Assembly: GCF_029626235.1 (NCBI RefSeq)
Contig: NZ_JARUBO010000005.1
Span: 2,140,501 to 2,204,500, forward strand
Source of the DNA: Micromonospora sp. WMMD1120
GTDB taxonomy: Bacteria > Actinomycetota > Actinomycetes > Mycobacteriales > Micromonosporaceae
Length of the DNA stretch: 64,000 nt
Direction: 5' to 3'
Numbering within the stretch: the stretch's first letter is position 1; the number at the start of each line of letters is the position of its first letter. The notes beneath the pieces were generated by a model that did not search any database, was not told the origin of the DNA, and saw only the letters and a list, made by a program, of their open reading frames with translations. Of the stretch, positions 15,237 through 23,772 are shown one piece after another. A program made the translations under genes and the position numbers.

Positions 15237-16019
15237 CTAGCGGAGTCGGGTGATGCCGAAGCGCTTCTTCAGGTCGGCGATCACCTTGGGGCAGGCGGCG
15301 AGGGTCGCGGCCCGGTTTCCGCCCCCGTCGTGCAGCAGCACGATGCCTCCGGGGCGGGTGGCGGCGTGGATGCGCTTGCCGATCGTCGCCGCGCTCGGCT
15401 TGTCCCAGTCCTGCGGGTCGACCGACCAGTGCAGTGGACGCATGCCGAGTTCCTTGGCCACGCCCAGCACCTCCGCCGTCCACCGGCCGCCCGGCTGCCG
15501 GTAGAACGGCACCTTCGCGCCCGGTACGGCGGTCTGGATGGCCTTGTTGGTGCGGGCCAGGTCGGACCGGATCTCGGCGACCGGACGGCGGGCGAGGTCG
15601 AGGTCGTGTCGCCAGCTGTGGTTGCAGAGCTGGTGTCCCTCCCGGACGATCCGCCGGATCAGTTCCGGATGGCGTTGCGCCTCACGACCGACGACGCAGA
15701 ACGTGGCGGTCACCTTGGCGGCCTTGAGCTGGTCGAGCACCTTGGGTGTCCAGGCCGGGTTGGGTCCGTCGTCGAACGTCAGGGCCACCGGGCGTACGCC
15801 GGTGTTGCGCCCCAGGCCGGCGGGGAGCTTGGCCGGCAACGGCCGCAGCGGCGGCTTGGCCGGCTTCTTGACTGTGGGGTGTGGGGACGGGGTGGCTGGC
15901 GCTGTCGACCGCTCCGGCTGTGCTGCGCCGGCGGGGGCGATGGTGTGGTGTGGTCGAGCGCAGCCAGACAAGATCAGCGCCACGGCGAGGACGGACGCCA
16001 GGGCGGCGCGGGCTTGCAT
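15237..16019 (-). CDS. Secreted polysaccharide deacetylase lipoprotein (NodB domain)
   Basis: 260 aa. The N-terminus is a lipoprotein signal (VLAVALILSGC, Cys 20), then a Pro/Thr-rich linker to residue ~65. The NodB domain shows motif 1 ALTFDDGPNP (metal Asp pair), motif 2 NHSWRHDLDL (HxxxH metal site), motif 3 FYRQPGGRW, motif 4 HWSVDPQDWD and motif 5 GGIVLLHDGG. All catalytic residues are present, so an active metal-dependent deacetylase of peptidoglycan or chitin-like sugar outside the membrane is expected. ATG 16019. Confidence 0.92.
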   Translation of the reverse strand: MQARAALASVLAVALILSGCARPHHTIAPAGAAQPERSTAPATPSPHPTVKKPAKPPLRPLPAKLPAGLGRNTGVRPVALTFDDGPNPAWTPKVLDQLKAAKVTATFCVVGREAQRHPELIRRIVREGHQLCNHSWRHDLDLARRPVAEIRSDLARTNKAIQTAVPGAKVPFYRQPGGRWTAEVLGVAKELGMRPLHWSVDPQDWDKPSAATIGKRIHAATRPGGIVLLHDGGGNRAATLAACPKVIADLKKRFGITRLR

Positions 16020-16094
16020 CTGCTTGCTCCCGGAGGGTCGGGGTAGGCGGACCCGCCCGACGGTAGTTCACGCCGGCGGCCGGCGACAGTGCGA

Positions 16095-17060
16095 TCAGTC
16101 ACGCCCCGACTGGTCCAGGGAGTCTCGGACGGCGACGGAAAGCGACACCGCCTCGGCAAGATCGACCGGCCGTACCACTCCGGCGGGGAGTGTGTCGGCG
16201 CGCCACCCGGGACCCGCGGCGAGCACCAGCAGCGGCCGTCGGGGCACGGCGAGCAGCGCGCTGAGCTGGACCGGATCGGCTGTCGCCCGGGTGTGCGACC
16301 ACAGCACCACGGCGGCCGGCCCGGTCCGGGTGACCGCCTCGACGAGCGCCGCGACCGGCACCCGGGCGCCGAGCATCCGGTAGCTGACCCCGGCCTCCGC
16401 GAGAGCCGCGGCCAACGCCTCGAGCGGCAGCGTGTGCTGTTCCTCGTCGGCGCAGGAGAGCAGGATTCGGGCCGGCCCGGTGGGGAGGGTGGCCCGAGCG
16501 GCAGCGGTGAGGGCCTCCGAGACGCAGCGGGACACCAGGTGCTCCACCTCGATCAGCCCGGCGGTGGCGGCGTGCCGTTCGCCGATGCCGGCGAGCACCG
16601 GGCGCAGCAGGTTCTCCCAGGTCGCGATGACCCCGCCGGAGGCCAGCGCGTGCGCGATCGTCTCGCTGATCGTCGCCGCGTCCAACCGCATGGCGGCCCG
16701 GGCCAGCCCGCGTGCCGCCGGCCCGGCGCGGCCGACCGGGATGGCACCACCGCCGTCGCGACCGGCCGGGTGCGGTCGGGTCGGGCCGACAGTGCCCGTC
16801 GGCGTCGGGTCCGGTGCCTGGCGAGCCCACCGTGCCGCCTCGGCGGGGCTCACCCCTTCGGCGGTGAGTCGCCGCATGATCTCGAGGCGGGCCAGGTCGC
16901 TGGGGGTGTAGCGGCGGTGGTGACCGGGGATGTGCTCGCTCGGTCCGAGCCCGTAACGCTGGTGCCAGGTGCGCAGGGTCGTCACCGCGACCCCGAGGCG
17001 ACGGGCCACCGCGCCCGCGCTCAGCGCCTCATCGACCACCCGACCGCTCCGCTGCGTCAT
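16095..17060 (-). CDS. litR: LitR/CarH-type MerR regulator with cobalamin-binding domain
   Basis: 321 aa. MerR helix-turn-helix at ~12-65 (SAGAVARRLGVAVTTLRTWH, PGHHRRYTPSDLARL), a Pro/Gly linker (~82-118), a helical bundle (~120-185) with EVEH (171-174), and a B12-type Rossmann domain (~197-315) with EQH (207-209), the probable lower cobalt ligand, and LGARVP. CarH/LitR proteins repress carotenoid genes in the dark as AdoCbl tetramers and release DNA in light. The Trp ten residues before the EH motif, which packs on the adenosyl group in CarH, is His 163 here. It is the last gene of the idi-crtI-crtE block (32-base overlap with idi), supporting self-contained control of carotenogenesis. ATG 17060. 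Confidence 0.85.
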   Translation of the reverse strand: MTQRSGRVVDEALSAGAVARRLGVAVTTLRTWHQRYGLGPSEHIPGHHRRYTPSDLARLEIMRRLTAEGVSPAEAARWARQAPDPTPTGTVGPTRPHPAGRDGGGAIPVGRAGPAARGLARAAMRLDAATISETIAHALASGGVIATWENLLRPVLAGIGERHAATAGLIEVEHLVSRCVSEALTAAARATLPTGPARILLSCADEEQHTLPLEALAAALAEAGVSYRMLGARVPVAALVEAVTRTGPAAVVLWSHTRATADPVQLSALLAVPRRPLLVLAAGPGWRADTLPAGVVRPVDLAEAVSLSVAVRDSLDQSGRD

Positions 17061-17637
17061 CCGCCGGGGAACCGGGGGTGGTCGTCGCCGCCGTCGGGAA
17101 GCTGCTGGGGCGCAGCAACCGGCCGACCACTCCGGCCAGCCAGGGCGCGTACGATCGGGGGTCCCGGTCCAACTCGGCCTCCAGCGCGGCGGGGTCCGCC
17201 CAGCGCAGCTCGGCCACCTCGCCCGGGTCCGGCAGCAGTGGGGCGGAGGGCAGGAACTCCCCCCGCAGCACGTGGTCGTACTCGAACTCGACGCGACCGG
17301 TCGCCGGGTCCTCGGCATAGTAGGTGTAGACGCCGACCTCTGTCAGCTCGACCGGGCCGGCCCCCAACTCCTCACGGAGCCGTCGGTTGGCGGCCTCGGC
17401 GAGCGATTCGCCGGGCCGGGGATGACCGCAGCACGAGTTGGCCCAACGCAGCGGGAACCGGGTCTTGACGGCGGCTCGACGCTGGAGCAGGACCTGGCCG
17501 TCCGGGTCGACGAGCAGCACCGAGAAGGCCCGGTGCAGTTGCCCCGGTGGCTGGTGCGCGGTGGCGACCGTCGTTTGGCCGTGCGCCGCGCCGGTCTCGT
17601 CGACCAACTCGACGAGGTGGTCCTCGCGGCTGCTCAT
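17029..17637 (-). CDS. idi: Isopentenyl-diphosphate delta-isomerase (type 1)
   Basis: Converts IPP to DMAPP, feeding GGPP synthesis by CrtE. 202 aa with the type 1 Nudix-fold signatures: LHRAFSVLLVD, RWANSCCGHPRPGESL (catalytic Cys in NSCCGHP), AANRRLREELG (Nudix helix) and YYAEDPATGRVEFEYDHVLRG (catalytic Glu in EFEYDHV). The C-terminal ~25 residues are Thr/Ser/Pro-rich tail. ATG 17637 overlaps the crtI stop (ATGA) and the 3' end overlaps litR, so all are cotranscribed. Confidence 0.95.
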   Translation of the reverse strand: MSSREDHLVELVDETGAAHGQTTVATAHQPPGQLHRAFSVLLVDPDGQVLLQRRAAVKTRFPLRWANSCCGHPRPGESLAEAANRRLREELGAGPVELTEVGVYTYYAEDPATGRVEFEYDHVLRGEFLPSAPLLPDPGEVAELRWADPAALEAELDRDPRSYAPWLAGVVGRLLRPSSFPTAATTTPGSPADDAAERSGGR

Positions 17638-19115
17638 CGGCCTTCCCCGGTGACCCGGTTGGCGGCGAGCTTGCCGGAGATCAGCACCATCGGCACGCCG
17701 ACGCCGGGCTGGGTCCCCGAGCCCACGAACACCACGTTCGACAGGTCGCGGTGCAGGTTCGACGGGCGGAACGGGCCGGTCTGGAAGAGGGTGTGGGCGG
17801 CGGCGAACGGGGTGCCGGCGGCCATGCCCTGCTCCTCCCACTCGGCGGGAGTGATCGCCTGGAGCACCTCGACCCCCGCGCCGAAGCCGACGTAGCCGCG
17901 CTCCTCCAGGGTGCCGATCAACTGGTCGGTGTAGCGCTGGGTCAGGTCGCCGCGCCACTCGAACGGGGCCCGGTGCAGGTTGGGCACCGGGGCGAGCACG
18001 TAGTAGGTGTGCCGGTCCGGCGGGGCGACCGTCGGGTCGGTCCGGCTCGGGTTCGTCACCAGCAGCGACGGATCGGTCATCAACTCGCCCCGCCGGATGA
18101 CCTCGTCGAAGGTGCCCTTCCACGCCCGTCCGATGTGGATGTTGTGATGGGCGATCTTCGAGTATGCCTGCCGCGAGCCGACGTGCAGGACGACGCAGGA
18201 CGGCGAGTAGGTGAGCCGTCGTTTCGGTGCGGCGGGGAGCAGGTCCCGGTAGGCGATCGGCAGGTCGGGGTTGAGCACCACCACGTCCGCCGGCACCAGG
18301 TCACCGTCGGCGGTGAGCACGCCGGTGGCCCGGCCGTTGGCGGTCTCCACCCGGGTCACCGTGGTGTCGTAGCGGATGCGGACGCCGTGCTTCTCGGCCG
18401 CGCCGGCCATCGCCCGGGAGACCGCGTGGATGCCGCCGCGCGGGAAGTAGACCCCGGCCACCGAGTCGAGGTACGTGATGACCGCGTAGATGGCCAGCGC
18501 GTCGTGTGGGGCCAGGCCGGCGTACATGGCCTGGAAGGAGAAGATCCGCTGGGTACGCGGGTCCCGGAAGAACTGGTTGATCTTCGTCTGGAGCCGACGG
18601 AAGGCGCCCCCGGCGAGCAGCTTGAGCAGGTTGCCGGTGATCAGGTCGGTCGGCGCGTCGAGGTTGCGCTCGATGAAGTCGGCCCGCTCCAGGCGCCACA
18701 GCTCCCGCGCGTAGTCGACGAAGCGCAGGTAGCCGTCCGCCTCGCGCGGCCCGCAGACCCGGGAGATCTCCGCCGCCATCCGGGTGGTGTCGGTGAGCAC
18801 GTCGAGCGTCGACCCGTCCGGGTAGTACGCCCGGTAGGCGGGGTCGAGCGGCGTCAGGTCGAGCCAGTCGCGCAGCTCCTCCCCGACCGCGCCGAGCGCC
18901 TCGGCGATCAGGTCGGGCATGGTGAGCACCGTCGGGCCGGTGTCGAACTCGTAGCCGTCCACGCCGAGGCGGCCCGCTCGGCCGCCGGGCACCGACTCGC
19001 GTTCCAGCAGCGTCACCTGTCGGCCGCTGCCCGCCAGGTGCAACGCGCAGGCGAGCCCGCCCAGCCCGGCCCCGACGACCACCACCCGGTCTGTCCGTCC
19101 GGTCACCGTCCGCAC
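17634..19115 (-). CDS. crtI: Phytoene desaturase (CrtI type)
   Basis: 493-aa FAD enzyme that introduces double bonds into phytoene, probably giving neurosporene or lycopene. The dinucleotide motif VVVVGAGLGGLACALHLAGS is at ~11-30; YEFDTGPTVLTMPDLIAEAL (~55-74), FSFQAMYAGLAPHDALAIYA, GVYFPRGGIHAVSRAMA and the C-terminal NVVFVGSGTQPGVGVPMVLI (bacterial-type phytoene dehydrogenase signature) are all present. GTG 19115 has GAGGAGG about 8 bases upstream. The 28 bases between crtE and this gene hold a 13-codon overlapping frame that may couple translation. No lycopene cyclase gene lies in the window. Confidence 0.95.
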   Translation of the reverse strand: MRTVTGRTDRVVVVGAGLGGLACALHLAGSGRQVTLLERESVPGGRAGRLGVDGYEFDTGPTVLTMPDLIAEALGAVGEELRDWLDLTPLDPAYRAYYPDGSTLDVLTDTTRMAAEISRVCGPREADGYLRFVDYARELWRLERADFIERNLDAPTDLITGNLLKLLAGGAFRRLQTKINQFFRDPRTQRIFSFQAMYAGLAPHDALAIYAVITYLDSVAGVYFPRGGIHAVSRAMAGAAEKHGVRIRYDTTVTRVETANGRATGVLTADGDLVPADVVVLNPDLPIAYRDLLPAAPKRRLTYSPSCVVLHVGSRQAYSKIAHHNIHIGRAWKGTFDEVIRRGELMTDPSLLVTNPSRTDPTVAPPDRHTYYVLAPVPNLHRAPFEWRGDLTQRYTDQLIGTLEERGYVGFGAGVEVLQAITPAEWEEQGMAAGTPFAAAHTLFQTGPFRPSNLHRDLSNVVFVGSGTQPGVGVPMVLISGKLAANRVTGEGR

Positions 19116-19143
19116 GGGACCACCTCCTCGAAGAAGTCGCTCA

Positions 19144-20286
19144 TCAGGCCCGCCGGTTCGCGGCGGCGCTGGCCAGACCGGTCAGCGCGGTCCGCGCCGT
19201 CTGGTCCACTGGTGCGGCGTCGAGCGCGTCGAGCGCGTCGCCCACCCGCTCGGTGATCATCTGCTCCACCCGGGCCACCGCGCCGGTCTCGGTGACCACC
19301 TCGGCGAGCCGGTCGACCGGCAGGTCGGTGGCACGCTCCAACGCGCCGAGCTGAGCCGGTGTGGCCAGCTCACGGGCCAGCATGAGCAGCGTGGTCGGCT
19401 TGCCGGCGCGGAGATCGTCACCCGCCGGCTTGCCGGTGGCGGCGGGGTCGCCGTAGACGCCGAGCAGGTCGTCACGGAGTTGGAACGCTTCGCCGACCGC
19501 GAGGCCGTAGCGGGTGTACGCGGACACCAGCGGGTCGTCGGCGGGCACCCCGGCCAGGCAGGCGCCGAACAGGAGTGGCCGCTGGACGGTGTAGCTCGCG
19601 GTCTTGTAGCGGGCCACCCGCAGCGCCCGGTCGACCGACCAGTTGGCCGGGTCGTTCTCCCCGAGCACGTCGAGATATTGGCCGGCGACCGTCTCCACCC
19701 GCATCTGGTCGTAGCAGCGGCGGACCTCGAACAGTCGCGTCGACGGCACCGTGGCGTGCGCCAGCAGTTGGTCGGCCCAGACCATGCACAGGTCACCGAT
19801 GAGCACCGCCACGGCCTCGCCGAAGCGACCGGGGTCGCCGCGGTGGCCGGCGGCGATGTGGTGCTCGGCGAGGGCGATGTGCGCGGTCGGTCGTCCCCGC
19901 CGGGTGGTGGAGGCGTCCATCACGTCGTCGTGCACGAGCGCGAACGTGTGCAGCAGTTCCAGCGCGGCCAGCGCAGGCAGCACCGGAGGCAGGTCGGCGG
20001 TGCCGCCGACCGCTCCGCGCCAGCCCCAGTAGGCGAACGTGGAGCGGATGCGCTTGCCGCCGGCCAGCACGGTGTCACGGGCGGTGGCGGCGAAGCTACC
20101 CATCGACGCGTCGATCGCGGTGAGCGAGTCGACCTCGGCGGTGAGGAAGGTGGTCAGCGTCTCGTCGACGGCGGTGATCAGGTCGTGGGTGTACGCGGCC
20201 AGAACGGCGCGGACCGGATCGTCCCCGTCCCCCGGCCCTGCCGGCGCCACGCGGGTCGCATTACCCGCAACTGCGTCGTTGGCCAT
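19144..20286 (-). CDS. crtE: Geranylgeranyl diphosphate synthase (polyprenyl synthetase family)
   Basis: 380-aa trans-prenyltransferase. First Asp-rich motif in ALVHDDVMDASTTRRGRPT (DDxxD), second in FQLRDDLLGVYGDP (DDxxG-type), and GGKRIRSTFAYWGWRG with the substrate-binding basic residues. Position in the crt cluster points to the C20 product GGPP for CrtB. An N-terminal ~30-residue extension (MANDAVAGNATRVAPAGPGD) precedes the domain; ATG 20286 is kept because the divergent promoter starts right after it. Confidence 0.92.
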   Translation of the reverse strand: MANDAVAGNATRVAPAGPGDGDDPVRAVLAAYTHDLITAVDETLTTFLTAEVDSLTAIDASMGSFAATARDTVLAGGKRIRSTFAYWGWRGAVGGTADLPPVLPALAALELLHTFALVHDDVMDASTTRRGRPTAHIALAEHHIAAGHRGDPGRFGEAVAVLIGDLCMVWADQLLAHATVPSTRLFEVRRCYDQMRVETVAGQYLDVLGENDPANWSVDRALRVARYKTASYTVQRPLLFGACLAGVPADDPLVSAYTRYGLAVGEAFQLRDDLLGVYGDPAATGKPAGDDLRAGKPTTLLMLARELATPAQLGALERATDLPVDRLAEVVTETGAVARVEQMITERVGDALDALDAAPVDQTARTALTGLASAAANRRA

Positions 20287-20350
20287 GCGAGTGAGCGTAC
20301 CCTAGGCTACGAGTTGCGTCGATTGGTGCGTCGATAATTGAGGAGGGCCG
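20287..20350. promoter_or_regulatory. Divergent crtE/crtB promoter with a direct repeat, candidate LitR operator
   Basis: Only 64 bases separate the two start codons. TGCGTCGAT occurs twice, at 20315-20323 and 20327-20335 (12-bp spacing), near an AT patch (ATAATTG) before the crtB ribosome site GGAGGG. CCTAGG (20301-20306) is a perfect palindrome on the crtE side. MerR-type LitR/CarH proteins bind repeated half-sites over such promoters, so this is the natural operator; the assignment is inferred. Confidence 0.5.
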
Positions 20351-21274
20351 GTGGAAACTGATCTCGCCGCTGCCTATGACCGGTGCCGTGAGCTGCACAA
20401 ACGACATGGGCGCACCTACTATCTCGCCACCCGGCTGCTCCCCGCTTGGAAACGCCGGCATGTGCACGCCCTCTACGGGTTCACCCGCTACGCGGACGAG
20501 ATCGTCGACCGCACCGAGGACCTGCCGCCGGCCGAGCGGGCCGCCCGCCTGGACGACTGGGCCAGCAAGTTCCTGGCCGGTCTGCACGGCGCGTCGGTCG
20601 ACGACCCGCTGCTGCCGGCAGTCCTGCACACGATCGCCGTCTTCGATCTCGACCGGGACGACTTTGCGTCGTTTCTGAAGAGCATGGCGATGGACCTGAC
20701 GGTGACCTCGTACCCCACCTACGACCACCTGCTCGACTACATGGAGGGGTCGGCGGCGGTCATCGGCACGATGATGCTGCCCATCCTGGGCAGCTCCGAC
20801 CCGGCGGCGGCCCGGGAGCCGGCCCGACAGCTCGGCTTCGCCTTCCAGCTCACCAACTTCATCCGGGACGTCGCCGAGGACCTGGACCGGGGCCGCACCT
20901 ATCTGCCGGACGAGGACCTGGCGAAGTTCGGCGTCACCCGCGACGACCTGGTCGAGGCCCGCACGCGAGGTCACGGCACGCCCCGGCTTCGCGAGCTGAT
21001 CGAGTACGAGGTGACGCGCGCCCAGGCGCACTACGCCGCCGCCGCGCCGGGCATCACCATGCTGGCCCCCGCCTCGCAGGCCTGCATGCGCACCGCGTAC
21101 GCGCTGTACGGCGGCATCCTCGACGAGGTGGCCGCGCAGGACTACGACGTCTTCGTCCGGCGGGCCCTGGTGCCGCAGCGCCGACGGATGGCGGTCGCCG
21201 CGCGGGCCCTGCTCAGCTCGACCGGCACCCCTGTCGTCATCCCCGGGCCGACGGTCCACCCGGAGGACCGGTGA
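20351..21274 (+). CDS. crtB: Phytoene synthase
   Basis: Condenses two GGPP to phytoene. 307 aa with both Asp motifs of squalene/phytoene synthases: YGFTRYADEIVDRTED (DExxD-like, ~46-61) and QLTNFIRDVAEDLDRGRTYL (~168-187), plus HKRHGRTYYLATRLLP at the N-terminus and an Ala-rich helix MLAPASQACMRTAYALYGGI. GTG 20351 has GGAGGG 4-9 bases upstream. It is divergent from crtE and overlaps the photolyase start (GTGA), forming a light-related operon. Confidence 0.95.
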   Translation: METDLAAAYDRCRELHKRHGRTYYLATRLLPAWKRRHVHALYGFTRYADEIVDRTEDLPPAERAARLDDWASKFLAGLHGASVDDPLLPAVLHTIAVFDLDRDDFASFLKSMAMDLTVTSYPTYDHLLDYMEGSAAVIGTMMLPILGSSDPAAAREPARQLGFAFQLTNFIRDVAEDLDRGRTYLPDEDLAKFGVTRDDLVEARTRGHGTPRLRELIEYEVTRAQAHYAAAAPGITMLAPASQACMRTAYALYGGILDEVAAQDYDVFVRRALVPQRRRMAVAARALLSSTGTPVVIPGPTVHPEDR

Positions 21275-22596
21275 CCGGGAGCACGGCGATCGTGCTGCTC
21301 ACCCGCGACCTGCGGGTGCACGACCACCCGGCGCTGGCCACCACCTGTGCGGCCTTCGACCGGGTGGTGCCGCTGTACGTGCTCGACCCGGCCCTGGCCG
21401 ACCTCTCGGCCAACCGCACCCGCTTCCTGCACCAGGCCCTCGCCGAGCTGCGCGCCGAACTGCGCGAGCGCGGCGGTGACCTGGTGGTCCGGCAGGGCGA
21501 CCCGGTCGCCGAGACGATCCGGCTGGCCGGCGAGGTCGGTGCCAGCGGGGTGGCGCTCTCCGCCGACGTGAGCCACTACGCCCGCCGGCGGGAGCGACGG
21601 CTGCGTGCCGAGTGCGAGCGACACCGGCTGCACCTGCGTCTCTTCCCCGGGCTGACGGTGGTCGAGCCGGGCACGCTGCGTCCCGGTGGCGGCGGTGACC
21701 ACTACCGGGTGTTCAGCCCGTACCACAGGGCCTGGGCCGCCCACCGGTGGCGCGAGGAGCTGGCCCCGCCGGACCGCGTCACGCTGCCCGACGGTGTCCG
21801 CGTCGGTCGGCTGCCGGCGCTGCCGGCCGGCGACTCGCCCGACGCGGCGGTCGGCGGGGAGCGGGTGGCCCGGCAGCGACTCTCCGACTGGCTGCCCGAC
21901 CTGGACCGGTACGACGATCAGCACGACGACATGGCCGGCGACGACACCTCCCGGCTCAGCCCGTACCTGCGCTTCGGTTGTCTCTCGCCGCTGGCGGTGG
22001 CCAACCGGGCCGGCGACCGCTCCGGCCCGTTCGTCAGGCAGATCTGCTGGCGGGACTTCTACTACCAGGTCACCGCCGCCTTTCCGGACATCTCGACCGC
22101 CGCGTACCGCCGGGGCGCCACCGAGCAGTGGCGGTACGACGACGACGCGCTGTCGGCGTGGGCCGAGGGACGCACCGGGACGCCGATCGTGGACGCCGGG
22201 ATGCGGCAGCTACGGGCGCAGGGCTGGATGCACAACCGCGCCCGGCTGATCACCGCCGGCTATCTGACGAAGCACCTCGGGCAGGACTGGCGGGCCGGGG
22301 TGGCGGTGTTCTTCCGGTGGCTGCTCGACGGGGACGTGGCCAACAACTCCGGCAACTGGCAGTGGGTCGCCGGCACCGGCAACGACACCAAGCCGTACCG
22401 GGGGTTCAACCCGGTGCGGCAGGCCGAGCGGTACGACCCGGACGGCGACTACGTACGCCGCTGGGTGCCGGAGCTGGCGGGTGTGCGGGGCAAGGCCGTG
22501 CACCAGCCGTGGCGACTGCCCGACCAGATCCGCAACGCGCTCGACTACCCGCCGCCGCTCTCCGTCCCCGGCGCCGATCCCGTCTGGCTGCGCTGA
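21271..22596 (+). CDS. phr: Deoxyribodipyrimidine photolyase (class I CPD, cryptochrome/photolyase family)
   Basis: Blue-light repair of cyclobutane pyrimidine dimers. 441 aa from GTG 21271, overlapping the crtB stop. The N-terminal antenna domain is VLLTRDLRVHDHPAL; the FAD domain shows SRLSPYLRFGCLSP, ICWRDFYYQVTAAFP, GTPIVDAGMRQLRAQGWMHN RARL, and GDVANNSGNWQWVAGTGNDT KPYR, with WRDFYY and NNSGNWQW as the FAD/lesion-binding signatures. Coupling to crtB matches the LitR regulon of light-exposed actinomycetes, where pigment and repair genes are induced together. Confidence 0.95.
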   Translation: MTGSTAIVLLTRDLRVHDHPALATTCAAFDRVVPLYVLDPALADLSANRTRFLHQALAELRAELRERGGDLVVRQGDPVAETIRLAGEVGASGVALSADVSHYARRRERRLRAECERHRLHLRLFPGLTVVEPGTLRPGGGGDHYRVFSPYHRAWAAHRWREELAPPDRVTLPDGVRVGRLPALPAGDSPDAAVGGERVARQRLSDWLPDLDRYDDQHDDMAGDDTSRLSPYLRFGCLSPLAVANRAGDRSGPFVRQICWRDFYYQVTAAFPDISTAAYRRGATEQWRYDDDALSAWAEGRTGTPIVDAGMRQLRAQGWMHNRARLITAGYLTKHLGQDWRAGVAVFFRWLLDGDVANNSGNWQWVAGTGNDTKPYRGFNPVRQAERYDPDGDYVRRWVPELAGVRGKAVHQPWRLPDQIRNALDYPPPLSVPGADPVWLR

Positions 22597-22605
22597 CCGA
22601 CTCCG

Positions 22606-23682
22606 TCAGAGCACCGAGTGCAGCGCCTCGACCAGCTCGTCGACCCGGTCGTGTTCGGCGAGGTGGGCAGTGGTGTACGCGAAGGCGTAGCCACGTTCCG
22701 GGTCCGCCCAGGCGCTGCTGCCGCCGATGCCGCCCATGCCCCAGCTGTCGTCCGGCTCCATTTGCATGCCCAACGTCCACCGGACCGGGCGGTCCAGCAG
22801 CAGGTCCGGCCCGTCGTACTGGACCCGGGTCGCCTCGGCCACCAACTCCCCGCTGAACAGCCGGACGCCGTCCAGGACGCCACCGGCCAGCAGACCCGCG
22901 TAGAGGCGGGCCAGGCTGGACGCGGTGGCGTGCAGGTTGACGGCGGGCATCTCCGCGCCCCGCCACAGCGGGCTGTTGACCACTGCCGGGTCCAGGCCCC
23001 CGGCCGGGTTGCCCAGCGCCCGCGCCCGCAGTGAGCCCGGCTCGCCGAGCTTCCGGTCCGGCCACCGTGCGTCGCCGTACCGCAGGTCCGCGCAGCGCCG
23101 CTGGGCCGCCTCGTCGAGCCCGAAGGCGAGGTCGAGGTGCCACCGGTCAGTGATCTCCTCGGCCAGGAACCGGCCCACCGACCGCCCGTCCACGCGGCGG
23201 ACCAGCTCACCCACCAGGTGCCCGTACGTCCAGGCGTGTTCGGCGGCGACCGAGCCCGGCGGCCACTCGGGGTCGGCGGCGGCCAGGTCGCCGGTGAGCA
23301 GCGCCCAGTCGGCGACGGCGGTGGCCGGCCGGGGCACCGGGAAGGCGGGCAGCCCGGCGGTGTGCGACAACACCTGACGCACTGTGGCCGGCGTGCGGAA
23401 CTCCGGCCAGTACCGGTCCACCCGGGCATCGAGGTCGACGGCTCCCCGGTCGACGAGCAGCAGCAGGCAGAGCGCGGCGACCGGCTTGCCGACCGAGTAG
23501 ACGTTCACGAGCGTGTCCGGCCGCCAGGCCGCGCCACCCGGCCCGCCGCCGGTGCGCGAACCACCGACCAGGTCCACCACCGGCTGCCCGTCGTACCAGA
23601 TGGTCAGGCTGGCGCCGGTCTCCCGGCCGGCGGTGAGCAGGTCGTGGAAGCAGTCCCGGACCAGGTCGAAGCGTGCGCGCAT
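22606..23682 (-). CDS. Serine hydrolase, beta-lactamase class C/esterase type
   Basis: 358 aa. The SxxK nucleophile motif is in NVYSVGKPVAALCLL (Ser-Val-Gly-Lys), the Tyr motif in WTYGHLVGELVRRVDGR (YxxxG), and the third-box region lies near GGIGGSSAWADPERGYAFAY (GGIGG in place of the usual HTG-like box). No signal peptide, so it is probably a cytoplasmic esterase or lipase (EstB/LipE type) rather than a penicillinase. ATG 23682. It converges on phr with only 9 bases between the stops. Confidence 0.88.
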   Translation of the reverse strand: MRARFDLVRDCFHDLLTAGRETGASLTIWYDGQPVVDLVGGSRTGGGPGGAAWRPDTLVNVYSVGKPVAALCLLLLVDRGAVDLDARVDRYWPEFRTPATVRQVLSHTAGLPAFPVPRPATAVADWALLTGDLAAADPEWPPGSVAAEHAWTYGHLVGELVRRVDGRSVGRFLAEEITDRWHLDLAFGLDEAAQRRCADLRYGDARWPDRKLGEPGSLRARALGNPAGGLDPAVVNSPLWRGAEMPAVNLHATASSLARLYAGLLAGGVLDGVRLFSGELVAEATRVQYDGPDLLLDRPVRWTLGMQMEPDDSWGMGGIGGSSAWADPERGYAFAYTTAHLAEHDRVDELVEALHSVL

Positions 23683-23772
23683 CCGGCCACGGTAGGCGCC
23701 CGGCCGGTGAGCGCGGCGACTTTTCCGCCGACCCGGGTTATCGGGCCGGGGCGACTGGGGGATGCTGGTGCT

